DNA from: Firm-04 sp045596625
GTDB lineage: Bacteria; Bacillota; Clostridia; Oscillospirales; Ruminococcaceae
Reading direction: 5' to 3'
Assembly (NCBI GenBank): GCA_045596625.1
Contig: JAZOCU010000038.1
Span: 1-59,579, forward strand
Length of the DNA: 59,579 bases
Shown here: piece after piece, positions 9,273-18,238 of the stretch
How the letters are laid out: every line of letters begins with the position of its first letter
Numbering within the stretch: position 1 is the first letter of the stretch
Translations under genes and position numbers: made by a program
Notes under the pieces: model-generated
Database searches by the model: none
Told to the model about the DNA's origin: nothing
Seen by the model: only the letters and a program-made list of their open reading frames with translations

Positions 9273-9301
9273 TTGCATTTTCACGAAAAATGTGGTATCA
9301 T
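9273..9301 (+). promoter_or_regulatory. Sigma-A promoter of the rimP-ribF operon
   Basis: -35 TTGCAT (9273-9278), 17-base spacer ending TGTGG, -10 TATCAT (9296-9301). The expected transcript start, near 9308, is about 16 bases before a strong hairpin. Confidence 0.8.
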
Positions 9302-9323
9302 TTACAATAGAATGAAGTATGAA

Positions 9324-9354
9324 GAAAGGCTGGATACACTCCGGCCTTTCTTTT
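9324..9354 (+). promoter_or_regulatory. Terminator-like hairpin in the rimP operon leader (possible attenuator)
   Basis: A ten-base-pair stem, GAAAGGCTGG (9324-9333) with CCGGCCTTTC (9341-9350), one G-U pair, seven-base loop, then TTTT. It has the form of an intrinsic terminator but lies between the promoter and rimP, so it could attenuate the operon. Confidence 0.7.
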
Positions 9355-9404
9355 ATGCTCAAAGAAAGGATGCTCCGATTTTTTATGGGGCGCGGTGTGA
9401 CTGC

Positions 9405-9905
9405 ATGAAGCTGAAGAAATTCGGAAATACTGAGGCTCGTATTTATGATCTGGTCAAGCCCATTGCCGATGAATACGGCTTGATCGTCTGGGATGTGCGC
9501 TTTGAAAAAGAAGGTGCCTGCTGGTATCTGCGTGTGATGCTGGATCGCATGGATGAGGCTGTGACCATTCAGGATTGCGAAAATGTGACCAGACCTCTGA
9601 ACAAGCTGCTGGACGAAACGGATCCGATTGCACAAAGCTATACGTTGGAGGTCGGCTCTGCCGGCGTGGAGCGTGAACTGCTGCGGGAAACGCATTTTGA
9701 TGCCTGTGAAGACTGTGAGGTGCGTGTACGCTTTATCCGTCCGCTGGAATCCGGCGTGCGGGAGCTGTGCGGCACACTTGTTTCCTGTGATAAGGAAACG
9801 GTAACGATTGCTGTGGATGGGCAAGCGGCACAGTATCCCCTTTCGGGAATCGCATTTGTTCGTTTAGCGGATTTCGATTTCGGCTCGGATGTAGAAACGG
9901 ATTGA
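9405..9905 (+). CDS. rimP: Ribosome maturation factor RimP
   Basis: RimP assists 30S subunit maturation. The 166-residue protein has the N-terminal domain (IADEYGLIVWDVRFEKEG, about residues 18-35) and the family hallmark LEVGSAGVERELLRE (near 82-96), followed by the SH3-like C-terminal domain. It is the first gene of the translation operon, as in most Firmicutes. The ATG at 9405 lacks a strong Shine-Dalgarno sequence. Longer in-frame starts would run through the leader hairpin and give non-family sequence, so they were rejected. Confidence 0.93.
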   Translation: MKLKKFGNTEARIYDLVKPIADEYGLIVWDVRFEKEGACWYLRVMLDRMDEAVTIQDCENVTRPLNKLLDETDPIAQSYTLEVGSAGVERELLRETHFDACEDCEVRVRFIRPLESGVRELCGTLVSCDKETVTIAVDGQAAQYPLSGIAFVRLADFDFGSDVETD

Positions 9906-9958
9906 TTGGAACGACAGGAAGCAAGGTTGCTTCTGAAAATATTGAGAGGAGAACAGTC

Positions 9959-11053
9959 ATGAACGAAGGGTTCTTTGAAGCACTCGCTGCGTTAGAGTGC
10001 GAAAACAGTGTGGAGCAGCAGCTCCTTGTGGAAAAGGTTGAGGCAGCTATGCTGAAAGCCATGAAGAAAGCGTATCCTTACAGCGAGGAGGAGGATTTCC
10101 GTATCGAGATCGATCCCGGCACCCATCAGTTTGCGCTGTGGATGCAAAAAACCGCTGTGGATGGCACACCCAATACCCCATATGAGGTCAGTCTGACAGA
10201 AGCGAGACTCATTGATCCTGAGGCACAGGACGGCGATTCTGTGGAGTGCAGACTGGATCCTTCGGAGTTCGGCCGCAGCATTGCACAGTTTGCAAAGCAG
10301 TCTATCCGCGGTGATTTGCGTGCGATCAACAGAGAGCAGATGCTCCAGAAGTTTGAGAGCAAGGAAGATCAGATCATTTCGGTGCAGGTCACACAGGTAG
10401 AACCCGGCCATGGCCCTGTTACCGTTGAATATGATAAAACAGAATTGTATCTCTCTTCCAAAGAGCAGATCCCCGGTGAAACTCTGGTTGAGGGACAGAT
10501 GATCAAGGTTTATGTAACCGGTATTGTCAATAAGGCGAAGAAGCCTGTGGTTCGTATTTCTCGTGTGGATCGCGGTCTGGTGCGCCGTCTGTTTGAACTG
10601 GCAGTGCCTGAGATCAATGATGGCGTTGTGGAAATTCGCGCGATTGCTCGTGAGGCGGGCTTCCGCTCCAAAATCGCAGTCTGCTCGTTGGATCCCAATG
10701 TGGATGCCGTAGGCGCCTGCATCGGCCCGCATCGTTCCCGTATCGAGACTGTTGTGCGTGAGCTCCACGGTGAAAAGATCGATATCATTCCCTATTCCGA
10801 GGATCCGGAAGAGTTTATCACCCGGGCACTGGCACCGGCAACGGTCATCTCTACAACGCTTGCAGAGGATGGCATGCGTGCCGCAACAGTGATCGTACCC
10901 AATCAGCAGCTTTCGCTTGCTATTGGCAACAAAGGTCAGAATGCAAAGCTTGCTGCCAAGCTGACCGGCTATAAGATCGATATCAGACCCGAATACCCCG
11001 ACCCTGAAAAGGTTGAGGCTGCATCTGATTCTGAGGCGGATACCGAGGAGTAA
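9959..11053 (+). CDS. nusA: Transcription termination/antitermination factor NusA
   Basis: NusA binds RNA polymerase and nascent RNA and modulates pausing and termination. The protein (364 aa) has the N-terminal polymerase-binding domain, an S1 domain around residues 140-210, and two KH domains to about residue 345, including GACIGPHRSRIETVVREL and LAIGNKGQNAKLAAKLTG. It ends in a short acidic tail without the extra alpha-proteobacterial or E. coli AR repeats, as expected for a Firmicute. The ATG at 9959 is preceded by GAGAGGAG; a frame-extended start at 9902 overlaps rimP and was not used. Confidence 0.96.
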   Translation: MNEGFFEALAALECENSVEQQLLVEKVEAAMLKAMKKAYPYSEEEDFRIEIDPGTHQFALWMQKTAVDGTPNTPYEVSLTEARLIDPEAQDGDSVECRLDPSEFGRSIAQFAKQSIRGDLRAINREQMLQKFESKEDQIISVQVTQVEPGHGPVTVEYDKTELYLSSKEQIPGETLVEGQMIKVYVTGIVNKAKKPVVRISRVDRGLVRRLFELAVPEINDGVVEIRAIAREAGFRSKIAVCSLDPNVDAVGACIGPHRSRIETVVRELHGEKIDIIPYSEDPEEFITRALAPATVISTTLAEDGMRAATVIVPNQQLSLAIGNKGQNAKLAAKLTGYKIDIRPEYPDPEKVEAASDSEADTEE

Positions 11054-11093
11054 TCTGTTTTCTGACTCCATCAATAAGAAAGGGGCGCTGCTT

Positions 11094-11378
11094 ATGAAAC
11101 CCAAAAAGGTGCCGCTTCGGATGTGTGTAGGCTGTGGCGAAATGAAACCAAAGCGTACATTGATCCGGATTGTAAAACAGCCGAATGATACCATCTGTCT
11201 GGATGGGACCGGAAAAAAGGCAGGCAGAGGCGCATATCTCTGTTGCGTTATGGCTTGTCTGGAACAGGCGAAAAAGGCGCGCAGACTGGAAAAAGCATTT
11301 TCCTGTCAGATCTCCGATGCTGTGTATGAAAGCCTGCGCCAGCAGCTTTCGGAAACGGAGGCTGCCGCTGATGCCTGA
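11094..11378 (+). CDS. rnpM: YlxR family protein (RnpM)
   Basis: A 94-residue YlxR-family protein. Homologues bind RNA, and in B. subtilis RnpM binds and inhibits RNase P, which is notable because rnpB is in this window. The fold markers are visible: MCVGCGEMKPKRTLIRI at residues 9-25 and GRGAYLC near 45-51. It starts at the ATG at 11094 after GAAAGGGG and overlaps ylxQ by eight bases, implying coupled translation. The position between nusA and infB is the standard one. Confidence 0.93.
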   Translation: MKPKKVPLRMCVGCGEMKPKRTLIRIVKQPNDTICLDGTGKKAGRGAYLCCVMACLEQAKKARRLEKAFSCQISDAVYESLRQQLSETEAAADA

Positions 11379-11718
11379 TGCAGCACAAAATCGGATTCTT
11401 TCCGGAATGACTATGTGCCGTCGGGCAGGAAAACTGGTGCTCGGCTTTGATGCGGTGAAAGATGCCGCACAGCATGGAACGCTGCATGGCATTTTGCTGG
11501 CAGCCGATTGCGCTGCTCGTACCGAAAAGGAGATCCGGTTTCATTGTCCGCAGCTTTCCTGCGAAAGGCTGCCCTTTTCTATGGAAGCCTTAACTGCTTT
11601 TTTTACCAAGCGTACCGCTGTGTTCGGTGTGACGGATGAAGGATTTGCCCGATTGCTCCGAAATGCCCTGCAAGGCTGCAGTAAGGTTGATGCTTGTGAA
11701 GTTACGAATGACGTCTGA
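11371..11718 (+). CDS. ylxQ: L7Ae-family ribosomal-protein-like YlxQ
   Basis: A 115-residue protein of the L7Ae/L30e/S12e/Gadd45 fold, which typically binds K-turn RNA. Visible are ILSGMTMCRRAGKLVLGFDAV near the N-terminus, LLAADCAARTEKEI, and VFGVTDEGFARLL. It starts at an ATG inside the end of ylxR (eight-base overlap). Its location between ylxR and infB is conserved in Firmicutes. Its exact RNA target is not established. Confidence 0.9.
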   Translation: MPDAAQNRILSGMTMCRRAGKLVLGFDAVKDAAQHGTLHGILLAADCAARTEKEIRFHCPQLSCERLPFSMEALTAFFTKRTAVFGVTDEGFARLLRNALQGCSKVDACEVTNDV

Positions 11719-11742
11719 TAACATAACAGGGGGTATTTGCCT

Positions 11743-14592
11743 ATGCCAACAATAAAAATTAAGCTGAGTGATTTTGCCGCTTCTCTCGGTCGTTCTTCTC
11801 AGGAACTGATCGATTTTCTGAAGGAGCGGGATACGAAGGTGAAAAAGCCTTCTTCTTCTTTGACCGAACAGGAAATGAATGCAATTCTTGAGCATTATAC
11901 ACAGGCGTATCAAGTAGAAAGCTTTGATGCCTATTTTGCAAGCCGCAATACTTCGGCACGTTCTGCCGAAAAAGAGGCGGCGTCTGCATCGTCTGTACAG
12001 GCTGCCAAGCCGCAGCGGATCCCCGCTGCCAAAAAAGCGGCAAAAACAGAAGCCTCTAAGGTAAAAACGGCACCTGCAGCAAAGCCGCAGGCAGAGACTG
12101 TGACGCAGGAAGAGGCGGCGGTGTCTAAAGAAGCAGCGGCGCCCAAAGAGGCTGTCAAGCAGCCTTCTGAACAGACTGTTCCGGAAGCAAATCCGCAGAC
12201 AGAAGCAGCACCTCGCGTGCAAACGGCTGCTTTGACTGAACAGCGTGCCAGAGAGCGTGCCGAGCAATATGCCAAGCAGCAGGCAGATAAGGCTGCACAG
12301 AAGGCTGCTCGTGCACAGCAGCAGAATAAAAATCAAAACAACAATCAAAACAGCAGTAAAGCAGCACAGCAGAAGCCGGCTGCCGCAGCATCGGCACCGC
12401 AGGCAAAACCGCAGCAGTCTGCTGCTCCCGCAAAGAAGGAAGCAGTCGCTGCTCCGACACCTGCAAAGCCAGCTGCTGCCACAACTGCACAGCCGCAAGA
12501 GAAGCGTTCCAATCCCAAGTCGCAGAAAAAGCCTGCCAAGGCACAAGAGCGCGGTGAGCGCACCAAAATGCAGATCGAATTTGCAAGCAGTGAGTCGCCT
12601 GCAGGACAGCCTCGCCGTACAGTGGATACCCGTGGCTCTTATGTGGATCTGGACAAATATAACGAACGCTATGAGCAGATCGCTCCGCAGGGCCGTGGAC
12701 GCGATAGCTTTGGCTCTGTCAAGAAGCAAAAGATCACACAGAAATCACAGCAGAGAAACCGCCAGCAGCATTCCGGCAAGATGCGTGAGACAGAGGCTGA
12801 GAAGCTGCGTCGTTTAGAGCTTGAGCGTGCCAGAAAGCAGCAGCTCAAGGTGCTCATTCCCGATACAATCATTGTCAGTGAGCTTGCCAGCCGACTGAAG
12901 GTGCAAGTACGTGATGTCATGAAAAAGCTGATGGGTCTGGGCGTTATGGCAACCATCAATGAGGAAATTGATTTCGATACCGCATCTTTGGTCGCAGAAG
13001 AACTGGGCGCAAAGGTTGAGCATGAGGTGATCGTCACCATCGAGGAGCGTCTGATCGTGGATGAAGAGGATTCTGCCGATATGCTTTCGGAGCGTTGCCC
13101 TGTTGTGGTGGTTATGGGCCACGTTGACCACGGCAAGACTTCTATTCTCGACTGCATTCGTCATGCCAATGTGACCGCATCGGAAGCCGGCGGTATTACC
13201 CAGCATATCGGTGCATATCAGGTCAAGCATAACGGCAAGACCATCACGTTCCTTGATACTCCCGGACATGAGGCATTTACCTCTATGCGAGCCCGCGGTG
13301 CCAACATTACCGATATCGCAATTCTGGTCGTTGCTGCCGATGACGGCATTATGCCTCAGACGATCGAATCCATTCACCATGCCAAGGCAGCCGGTATTAC
13401 CGTTGTCGTTGCAATCAATAAGATGGATAAGGAAGGCGCAAATCCGGAGCGCATTAAGCAGCAGCTTACTGAGCATGAACTGGTTCCCGAAGAATGGGGC
13501 GGTGATACCATTTGTGTCCCTGTATCAGCCAAAACCGGCGATGGCATTGATGATCTGTTAGAGAATGTACTGCTGGTTGCTGAAATGGCTGAGCTGAAAG
13601 CCAATCCCAATCGTCATGCAAAGGGTACTGTTATTGAGGCTCGTCTGGATAAGGGACGTGGTCCGATCGCTACCATTTTGGTGCAGAACGGTACCTTGCA
13701 TACCGGTGATGTGATCATTGCAGGTACTGCTGTGGGTAAGGTTCGTGTTATGACCAACCATAGAGGCAAAGTTGTGAAGGAAGCAGGTCCTTCGGTACCG
13801 GTTGAGATCACAGGTCTTGCAGAAGTGCCCAGCGCAGGCGATATCTTCAATGCGGTTGAGGATGAGCGTCTGGCAAGAGAACTGGTCGAGCAGAGAAAGC
13901 ATGAGGCGAAGGAAGAACAATTCCGCAGCTACCGTAAGGTGACGCTGGATAATCTGTTCTCTCAGATCGCTGAAGGCGAGATGAAGGAACTGCCGATCAT
14001 TGTAAAGGCCGATGTACAGGGCTCTGTGGAGGCTGTGAAGCAGTCTCTGGAGCGTCTGACCAATGATGAAGTTCGTGTTTCCGTAATTCACGGTGCAGTT
14101 GGCGCGATCTCGGAGAGCGATGTAATGCTTGCTACCGCATCCAACGCAATCATTGTCGGCTTTAATGTTCGTCCGATGCCTGTTGCTGCCGAGACCGCTG
14201 CCAGAGACGGCGTGGATATTCGTTTGTATCGTATCATTTATGATGCCATTGAGGAAATCACCACAGCAATGAAGGGTATGCTTGCTCCGAAGTTCCGTGA
14301 AGTTCAGATGGCTCGTATCGAGGTGCGGCAGGTATATCATATTTCCAGTGTCGGCACGGTTGCCGGCTGCTATGTGCTGGATGGCAAGGTCAATCGTCAG
14401 TGTCAGATCCGTGTGGTACGTGACGGTATTGTTGTAGCAGAAGATAAGATCGATTCTCTCCGCCGATTCAAGGATGACGTCAAGGAGGTTGCTACCGGCT
14501 ATGAATGTGGTATCACGCTTGAGAAGTTCTCTGATATGAAGGAAGGCGATATTCTGGAAGCGTTCAAGATGGAGGAATATCGGGAGGATTGA
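11743..14592 (+). CDS. infB: Translation initiation factor IF-2
   Basis: IF-2 is the GTPase that brings initiator tRNA to the ribosome. The 949-residue protein has a first IF2_N domain (residues 1-55), a long Ala/Lys/Gln-rich low-complexity linker (about 70-350), a second IF2_N domain, and a G domain with GHVDHGKT (about 459-466), DTPGHEAF, NKMD and SAK. C-terminal domains III-IV follow. The ATG at 11743 follows AACAGGGGG; a TTG two codons upstream gives MPMP and is less likely. The linker is rich in repeated GCAGCA-type codons and is the probable site of length variation between strains. Confidence 0.97.
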   Translation: MPTIKIKLSDFAASLGRSSQELIDFLKERDTKVKKPSSSLTEQEMNAILEHYTQAYQVESFDAYFASRNTSARSAEKEAASASSVQAAKPQRIPAAKKAAKTEASKVKTAPAAKPQAETVTQEEAAVSKEAAAPKEAVKQPSEQTVPEANPQTEAAPRVQTAALTEQRARERAEQYAKQQADKAAQKAARAQQQNKNQNNNQNSSKAAQQKPAAAASAPQAKPQQSAAPAKKEAVAAPTPAKPAAATTAQPQEKRSNPKSQKKPAKAQERGERTKMQIEFASSESPAGQPRRTVDTRGSYVDLDKYNERYEQIAPQGRGRDSFGSVKKQKITQKSQQRNRQQHSGKMRETEAEKLRRLELERARKQQLKVLIPDTIIVSELASRLKVQVRDVMKKLMGLGVMATINEEIDFDTASLVAEELGAKVEHEVIVTIEERLIVDEEDSADMLSERCPVVVVMGHVDHGKTSILDCIRHANVTASEAGGITQHIGAYQVKHNGKTITFLDTPGHEAFTSMRARGANITDIAILVVAADDGIMPQTIESIHHAKAAGITVVVAINKMDKEGANPERIKQQLTEHELVPEEWGGDTICVPVSAKTGDGIDDLLENVLLVAEMAELKANPNRHAKGTVIEARLDKGRGPIATILVQNGTLHTGDVIIAGTAVGKVRVMTNHRGKVVKEAGPSVPVEITGLAEVPSAGDIFNAVEDERLARELVEQRKHEAKEEQFRSYRKVTLDNLFSQIAEGEMKELPIIVKADVQGSVEAVKQSLERLTNDEVRVSVIHGAVGAISESDVMLATASNAIIVGFNVRPMPVAAETAARDGVDIRLYRIIYDAIEEITTAMKGMLAPKFREVQMARIEVRQVYHISSVGTVAGCYVLDGKVNRQCQIRVVRDGIVVAEDKIDSLRRFKDDVKEVATGYECGITLEKFSDMKEGDILEAFKMEEYRED

Positions 14593-14645
14593 CGGGCCCT
14601 CTGAAATGAAGAATAATGTCTAAAAATCGTGATTAGGAGGTTTTC

Positions 14646-14891
14646 ATGGATATTCAAAGAATGAGTAATGCCGATATGATCCAATATTGCAATGAGGCAC
14701 TGGCTTGGGAAGAGCTCGGCCCTATTGACATCATGTTTTTTGATACGGTGAAACGGATCATTTTGGGCGAACTGAGCGTTTCGGAAGCTGAGGATCAGGA
14801 AACTATCTTTGATGCCGAGGGCTTCTTTAACGAAACCGAAACTACCGGTGATTATTATAATCCCGACCCCGACAGCACCATTCAGTTCTGA
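14646..14891 (+). CDS. Small acidic protein of unknown function between infB and rbfA
   Basis: An 81-residue reading frame with a good AGGAGG site six bases before its ATG, 53 bases after infB and 42 bases before rbfA. The first half looks helical (MSNADMIQYCNEALAWEEL); the second half is strongly acidic with no Lys or Arg after about residue 40 and ends in NPDPDSTIQF. I do not recognise the family. A real gene is supported by the ribosome-binding site, codon use like its neighbours, and its place in a tightly packed operon. It could be a clade-specific ribosome-associated or regulatory protein, but no function is assigned. Confidence 0.7.
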   Translation: MDIQRMSNADMIQYCNEALAWEELGPIDIMFFDTVKRIILGELSVSEAEDQETIFDAEGFFNETETTGDYYNPDPDSTIQF

Positions 14892-14933
14892 TCTGATAAT
14901 CGCTGTAATCGGTGCTTCTTGAAAGGAGAACCA

Positions 14934-15314
14934 ATGGCAGGATATAAAATCGGGCGCGTTTCTGAGGATATCATGCGTGAGTTGACGGCGATTCTGCCTA
15001 CGCTGAAGGATCCCCGGATCGCACCTATGCTGACCCTTGTCCGCATTGAACTTTCGGGTGATATGGGACATTGCAAGGTTTATGTATCCAGTATGCAGGG
15101 CTTGGAGGCGGCAGAGCGTTCCTGTGAGGGACTGCGTTCTGCTGCGGGATATATTCGCCGTGAGCTGTTTGCACGGCTTGATCTGCGCAAATCGCCGCAG
15201 CTGCATTTTATCCCCGATGATTCGATAGCCTATGCTGCTGATATCAGTGAAAAGCTCAATGATCTTGGGCTGATTGGTGGAGCACCGATCAGACCGCAAT
15301 CAGATGAGTTTTGA
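14934..15314 (+). CDS. rbfA: 30S ribosome-binding factor RbfA
   Basis: RbfA is a cold-shock-related 30S maturation factor with a KH-type fold. The 126-residue protein shows the family start (GYKIGRVSEDIMRELTAIL), the core KDPRIAPMLTLVRIELSGD, and the C-terminal RKSPQLHFIPDDS. The ATG at 14934 follows GAAAGGAG; a TTG at 14919 overlapping that site was rejected. It follows infB, with one small unknown gene between them. Confidence 0.95.
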   Translation: MAGYKIGRVSEDIMRELTAILPTLKDPRIAPMLTLVRIELSGDMGHCKVYVSSMQGLEAAERSCEGLRSAAGYIRRELFARLDLRKSPQLHFIPDDSIAYAADISEKLNDLGLIGGAPIRPQSDEF

Positions 15315-15323
15315 AACGAAAGG

Positions 15324-15354
15324 AAACGGGGCGCTTGAAAATCGCCCTGTTTTC
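15324..15354 (+). terminator. Terminator-like hairpin between rbfA and nrnA (probably partial)
   Basis: AAACGGGGCG (15324-15333) pairs with CGCCCTGTTT (15343-15352), with one G-U pair and a nine-base loop, then T-rich. It may reduce rather than stop transcription into nrnA-truB-ribF, since no clear promoter was found after it. Confidence 0.5.
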
Positions 15355-15375
15355 GTATGGCGGAGGAAATAGTTG

Positions 15376-16332
15376 ATGAATTTGCTCAATGCAGAACAGA
15401 CAGCTTCGTTTTTACGTAGCTGCCGGGATGTGCATATTCTGATTCACCGTTCACCGGATGGCGATTGTATCGGCGGCGGCTATGCGTTATATGCGCTGCT
15501 GCAGTCGATGGGAATCCGTGCTTGTGTGCGCTGCGATGATACGATTCCGGCATTGTATCATTATTTGACAGCGAACATTACGTTTGAGGAGTTTGCGCCT
15601 CAAACCGTCATTGCTGTGGATGTGGCAGATCCCAAATTGCTGGGCGCTCTTGCCGAGGAATATCAAACCGTTGATCTTTGTATCGATCATCATATCTCCA
15701 ATACGCAATATGCAAAGGCGCTTTACTGGAATCCGGAAGCATCGGCAGCCTGTGAGGTGCTGTTTGCATTGCTCAAGCATATGCAGATCCCGCTGACAGA
15801 GCAGCTTGCGCTTTGTCTGTATACCGGTATGGCTACCGATACCGGATGTTTTAAGTTCAGCAATGCGGGGGCGGATACCTTTGCTGCTGTTTCGGAAATT
15901 AAGCGCCGGTTCGATTTGCCCTATGCCAAGCTCAACCGATTGCTGTTTGATGTGAAATCCAAAGGCCGTCTGGCATTGGATTCCCGTTTGATGCAGACGA
16001 TCCGGATGGCAGCGGATGATGCGGTTGCGCTGATCTATCTGCCTTATGCGTGGATGGAAGAGCTTTCTGTAACCGATGAGGAAACCGATGGTGTTTCGAA
16101 TCTTCCGATGCAGATCGCAGGCGTAGAGATCGGTATTTGTGTGAAAGAACAACCGGATGGCAGCTATCGTGTTTCCATGCGCGGCGGTGACCGGGCAGAT
16201 GTATCCGCAGTCTGCAGGCAGTTTGGCGGAGGCGGTCATGTAAAAGCAGGCGGCTGCTCTTTTTCCAATGGCACACCGGATGAGATTTGCAAGAAATTGC
16301 TTTTGGCTGCAGAGGCAGCATTGTTACAATGA
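15376..16332 (+). CDS. nrnA: DHH-family bifunctional oligoribonuclease / PAP phosphatase
   Basis: NrnA degrades very short RNA oligonucleotides and dephosphorylates 3'-phosphoadenosine 5'-phosphate. The 318-residue protein has the DHH metal motifs: HRSPDGDCIGGG near residue 24, DVADPKLLG near 92, and DHHISN at about 104-109. A C-terminal DHHA1 domain ends in FGGGGHVKAGGCSF. The ATG at 15376 follows GGAGG; a TTG directly before it is discounted. Its last codon overlaps truB in an ATGA arrangement. Position next to rbfA and truB is usual for Firmicutes. Confidence 0.93.
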   Translation: MNLLNAEQTASFLRSCRDVHILIHRSPDGDCIGGGYALYALLQSMGIRACVRCDDTIPALYHYLTANITFEEFAPQTVIAVDVADPKLLGALAEEYQTVDLCIDHHISNTQYAKALYWNPEASAACEVLFALLKHMQIPLTEQLALCLYTGMATDTGCFKFSNAGADTFAAVSEIKRRFDLPYAKLNRLLFDVKSKGRLALDSRLMQTIRMAADDAVALIYLPYAWMEELSVTDEETDGVSNLPMQIAGVEIGICVKEQPDGSYRVSMRGGDRADVSAVCRQFGGGGHVKAGGCSFSNGTPDEICKKLLLAAEAALLQ

Positions 16333-17228
16333 GCAGCGGCATTCTGTTGATGAATAAACCCCAAGGCTTCACTTCATTTGATGTCATTGCAAAACTGCGT
16401 GGCATTCTGAAGATCCGCAGACTTGGGCATACGGGAACGCTGGATCCTATGGCAGAGGGCGTATTGCCTGTTTTGGTGGGCGCTGCGACAAAGGCTTGTG
16501 ACATCCTGCCGGATGAAACAAAATGCTATCGTGCCGGCTTTCGGCTGGGCTGTGTTACCGATACACAGGACAGTACCGGTACGGTATTATCGACTGCGGA
16601 AGTGAATGTATGCGACGAACAGATCCGTTCGGTTTTGCCGCAGTTTCTGGGCAGCATTCAGCAGATCCCGCCTATGTATTCCGCGGTACAGATCAATGGG
16701 AAGCGTTTGTATGATCTGGCAAGAGAAGGCAAGGTCATAGAGCGGCCTGCACGCATTGTGGAGGTGCATTCTCTTGTGCTGCTTGCCTTTGATCCGCAAT
16801 CGGGCACAGGTGAGCTGGAAATCACCTGCGGAAAAGGGACTTATGTCCGCACGATCCTGCATGATATCGGTACTGCGTTAGGATGCGGCTGCTGCATGAC
16901 ATCCTTGATGCGAACAGCTGCCTGCGGCTTTTTGTTGAAGGATTGCCATAGCTTTGCAGAGATCGAATCAGTGATGCAGCAACAGCAATTGGATGATATC
17001 CTTCTGCCAACCGAATCACTGTTTTCGTCATTGCCGAAGCTTTTGTTATCCAAAGAACAGGCAAAGCACTATCGCAATGGCGTAAAGCTTTCTCTGCAAA
17101 CCTTACAGGGAATTACCTCTGCACAGCGTTATGCGGTTTATGATGAAGCCCATCGTTTTATCGGGCTGGCATCTGCTGAGTTTGAAACCGATATGCTGCG
17201 TGTATTCAAAAATCTTGAGGAGCATTGA
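16329..17228 (+). CDS. truB: tRNA pseudouridine(55) synthase
   Basis: TruB makes the conserved pseudouridine in the T-loop of tRNAs. The 299-residue protein begins with the family motif MNKPQGFTSFDV and carries the catalytic aspartate in GHTGTLDPMAEGVLPV (Asp39). The substrate-binding YSAVQINGKRLYDLAREG and the CGKGTYVRTILHDIG motif follow. It overlaps the nrnA stop by four bases (ATGA), so translation is probably coupled. A C-terminal TruB_C/PUA-like segment extends to residue 299. Confidence 0.95.
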   Translation: MSSGILLMNKPQGFTSFDVIAKLRGILKIRRLGHTGTLDPMAEGVLPVLVGAATKACDILPDETKCYRAGFRLGCVTDTQDSTGTVLSTAEVNVCDEQIRSVLPQFLGSIQQIPPMYSAVQINGKRLYDLAREGKVIERPARIVEVHSLVLLAFDPQSGTGELEITCGKGTYVRTILHDIGTALGCGCCMTSLMRTAACGFLLKDCHSFAEIESVMQQQQLDDILLPTESLFSSLPKLLLSKEQAKHYRNGVKLSLQTLQGITSAQRYAVYDEAHRFIGLASAEFETDMLRVFKNLEEH

Positions 17229-17229
17229 T

Positions 17230-18123
17230 ATGAAGCGGGAGATCCGAACGGACAGACAACCGATTGTTGCTGCGTTGGGTGTATTTGACGGTGTGCATCT
17301 GGGGCATCGTCAAGTGCTGCTGCAGGCGAATGCTTTGGGTGCCTGTCATGTGGTAACCTTTGCCGCAGAGACAATGCCTCAAAAACAGAACCGTATCATA
17401 CGGTATCTTTACGATGATCGACACAAAAGCAGTCTTTTGACCGAATGCGGCGCCAAGGCTGTATATTCTCTTTCCTTTGAGGAAATCTGCGGCTTGGAGG
17501 GTGCAGCCTTTTGTCGTACCATTCTCAAAGAACGATTACAGGTAGACGCTGTTGTATGCGGCGAGGATTTTCGCTTTGGCAGACATGCTGCCTGCGACAC
17601 CAATGATCTTGTGCGATACGGACAGCGTTATGGCTTTGATGTGGCACTGGTACCGCAATATTGTCTGGAAGGTACCATGCCGGTTTCTTCAGCGCATATC
17701 CGGTTTTTACTGGAAAGCGGAGAAATACAGCGAGCCAATCGTCTGTTGGGCGCTGAGTATCGGATCGAAAAAATCGTGACCGACGGGAATCATATCGGAC
17801 GCACGATAGGCATTCCTACGGCAAATCAAGTATTTGAGCCGAGGCAATGTGTTCCTTGTTTCGGCGTATACGCTTCTTTTGTACAAATGAACGATATCTG
17901 CGTGCCTGCAATCACCAATATCGGCATAAGGCCCACAGTCACCGGCGACAAAACACCGATTGCCGAAACGCATCTGCTGCATTGGAATGGTGCGCTGGAA
18001 GGCAAATGGCTTTCTGTAACGCTTACACGCTTTATCCGTCCCGAAATGCGCTTTCCTTCTTTGGATGCTCTTTCCGCACAGATCCGGAAGGATATTACGC
18101 TGCGTGAGGCAATGCTGTCTTGA
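17230..18123 (+). CDS. ribF: Bifunctional riboflavin kinase / FAD synthetase
   Basis: RibF converts riboflavin to FMN and FMN to FAD. The N-terminal adenylyltransferase domain shows GVFDGVHLGH (residues 17-26), GEDFRFGRHA near 111-120, and SSAHIRFLLESGEI. The C-terminal kinase domain shows GRTIGIPTAN and TNIGIRPTV. At 297 residues it is of normal length. It starts one base after the truB stop and ends the translation operon; truB-ribF adjacency is the rule in Firmicutes. Confidence 0.95.
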   Translation: MKREIRTDRQPIVAALGVFDGVHLGHRQVLLQANALGACHVVTFAAETMPQKQNRIIRYLYDDRHKSSLLTECGAKAVYSLSFEEICGLEGAAFCRTILKERLQVDAVVCGEDFRFGRHAACDTNDLVRYGQRYGFDVALVPQYCLEGTMPVSSAHIRFLLESGEIQRANRLLGAEYRIEKIVTDGNHIGRTIGIPTANQVFEPRQCVPCFGVYASFVQMNDICVPAITNIGIRPTVTGDKTPIAETHLLHWNGALEGKWLSVTLTRFIRPEMRFPSLDALSAQIRKDITLREAMLS

Positions 18124-18238
18124 AACCGACGGATATTCTGACAAAAGGAACTTTCGTGCATTGAACACGGAATTTTCACATATAGCAGGTACAATAATCC
18201 AGTACTGTGCTAAATTACAATATGAAAGGATGAATGCT

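Noticed and set aside
9231..9404. Extended rimP start
   Set aside because: It would be translated through the promoter and leader hairpin and does not resemble RimP.
12050..12560. Low-complexity Ala/Gln/Lys-rich stretch as a separate repeat element
   Set aside because: It is the normal interdomain linker of IF-2 and stays in frame.
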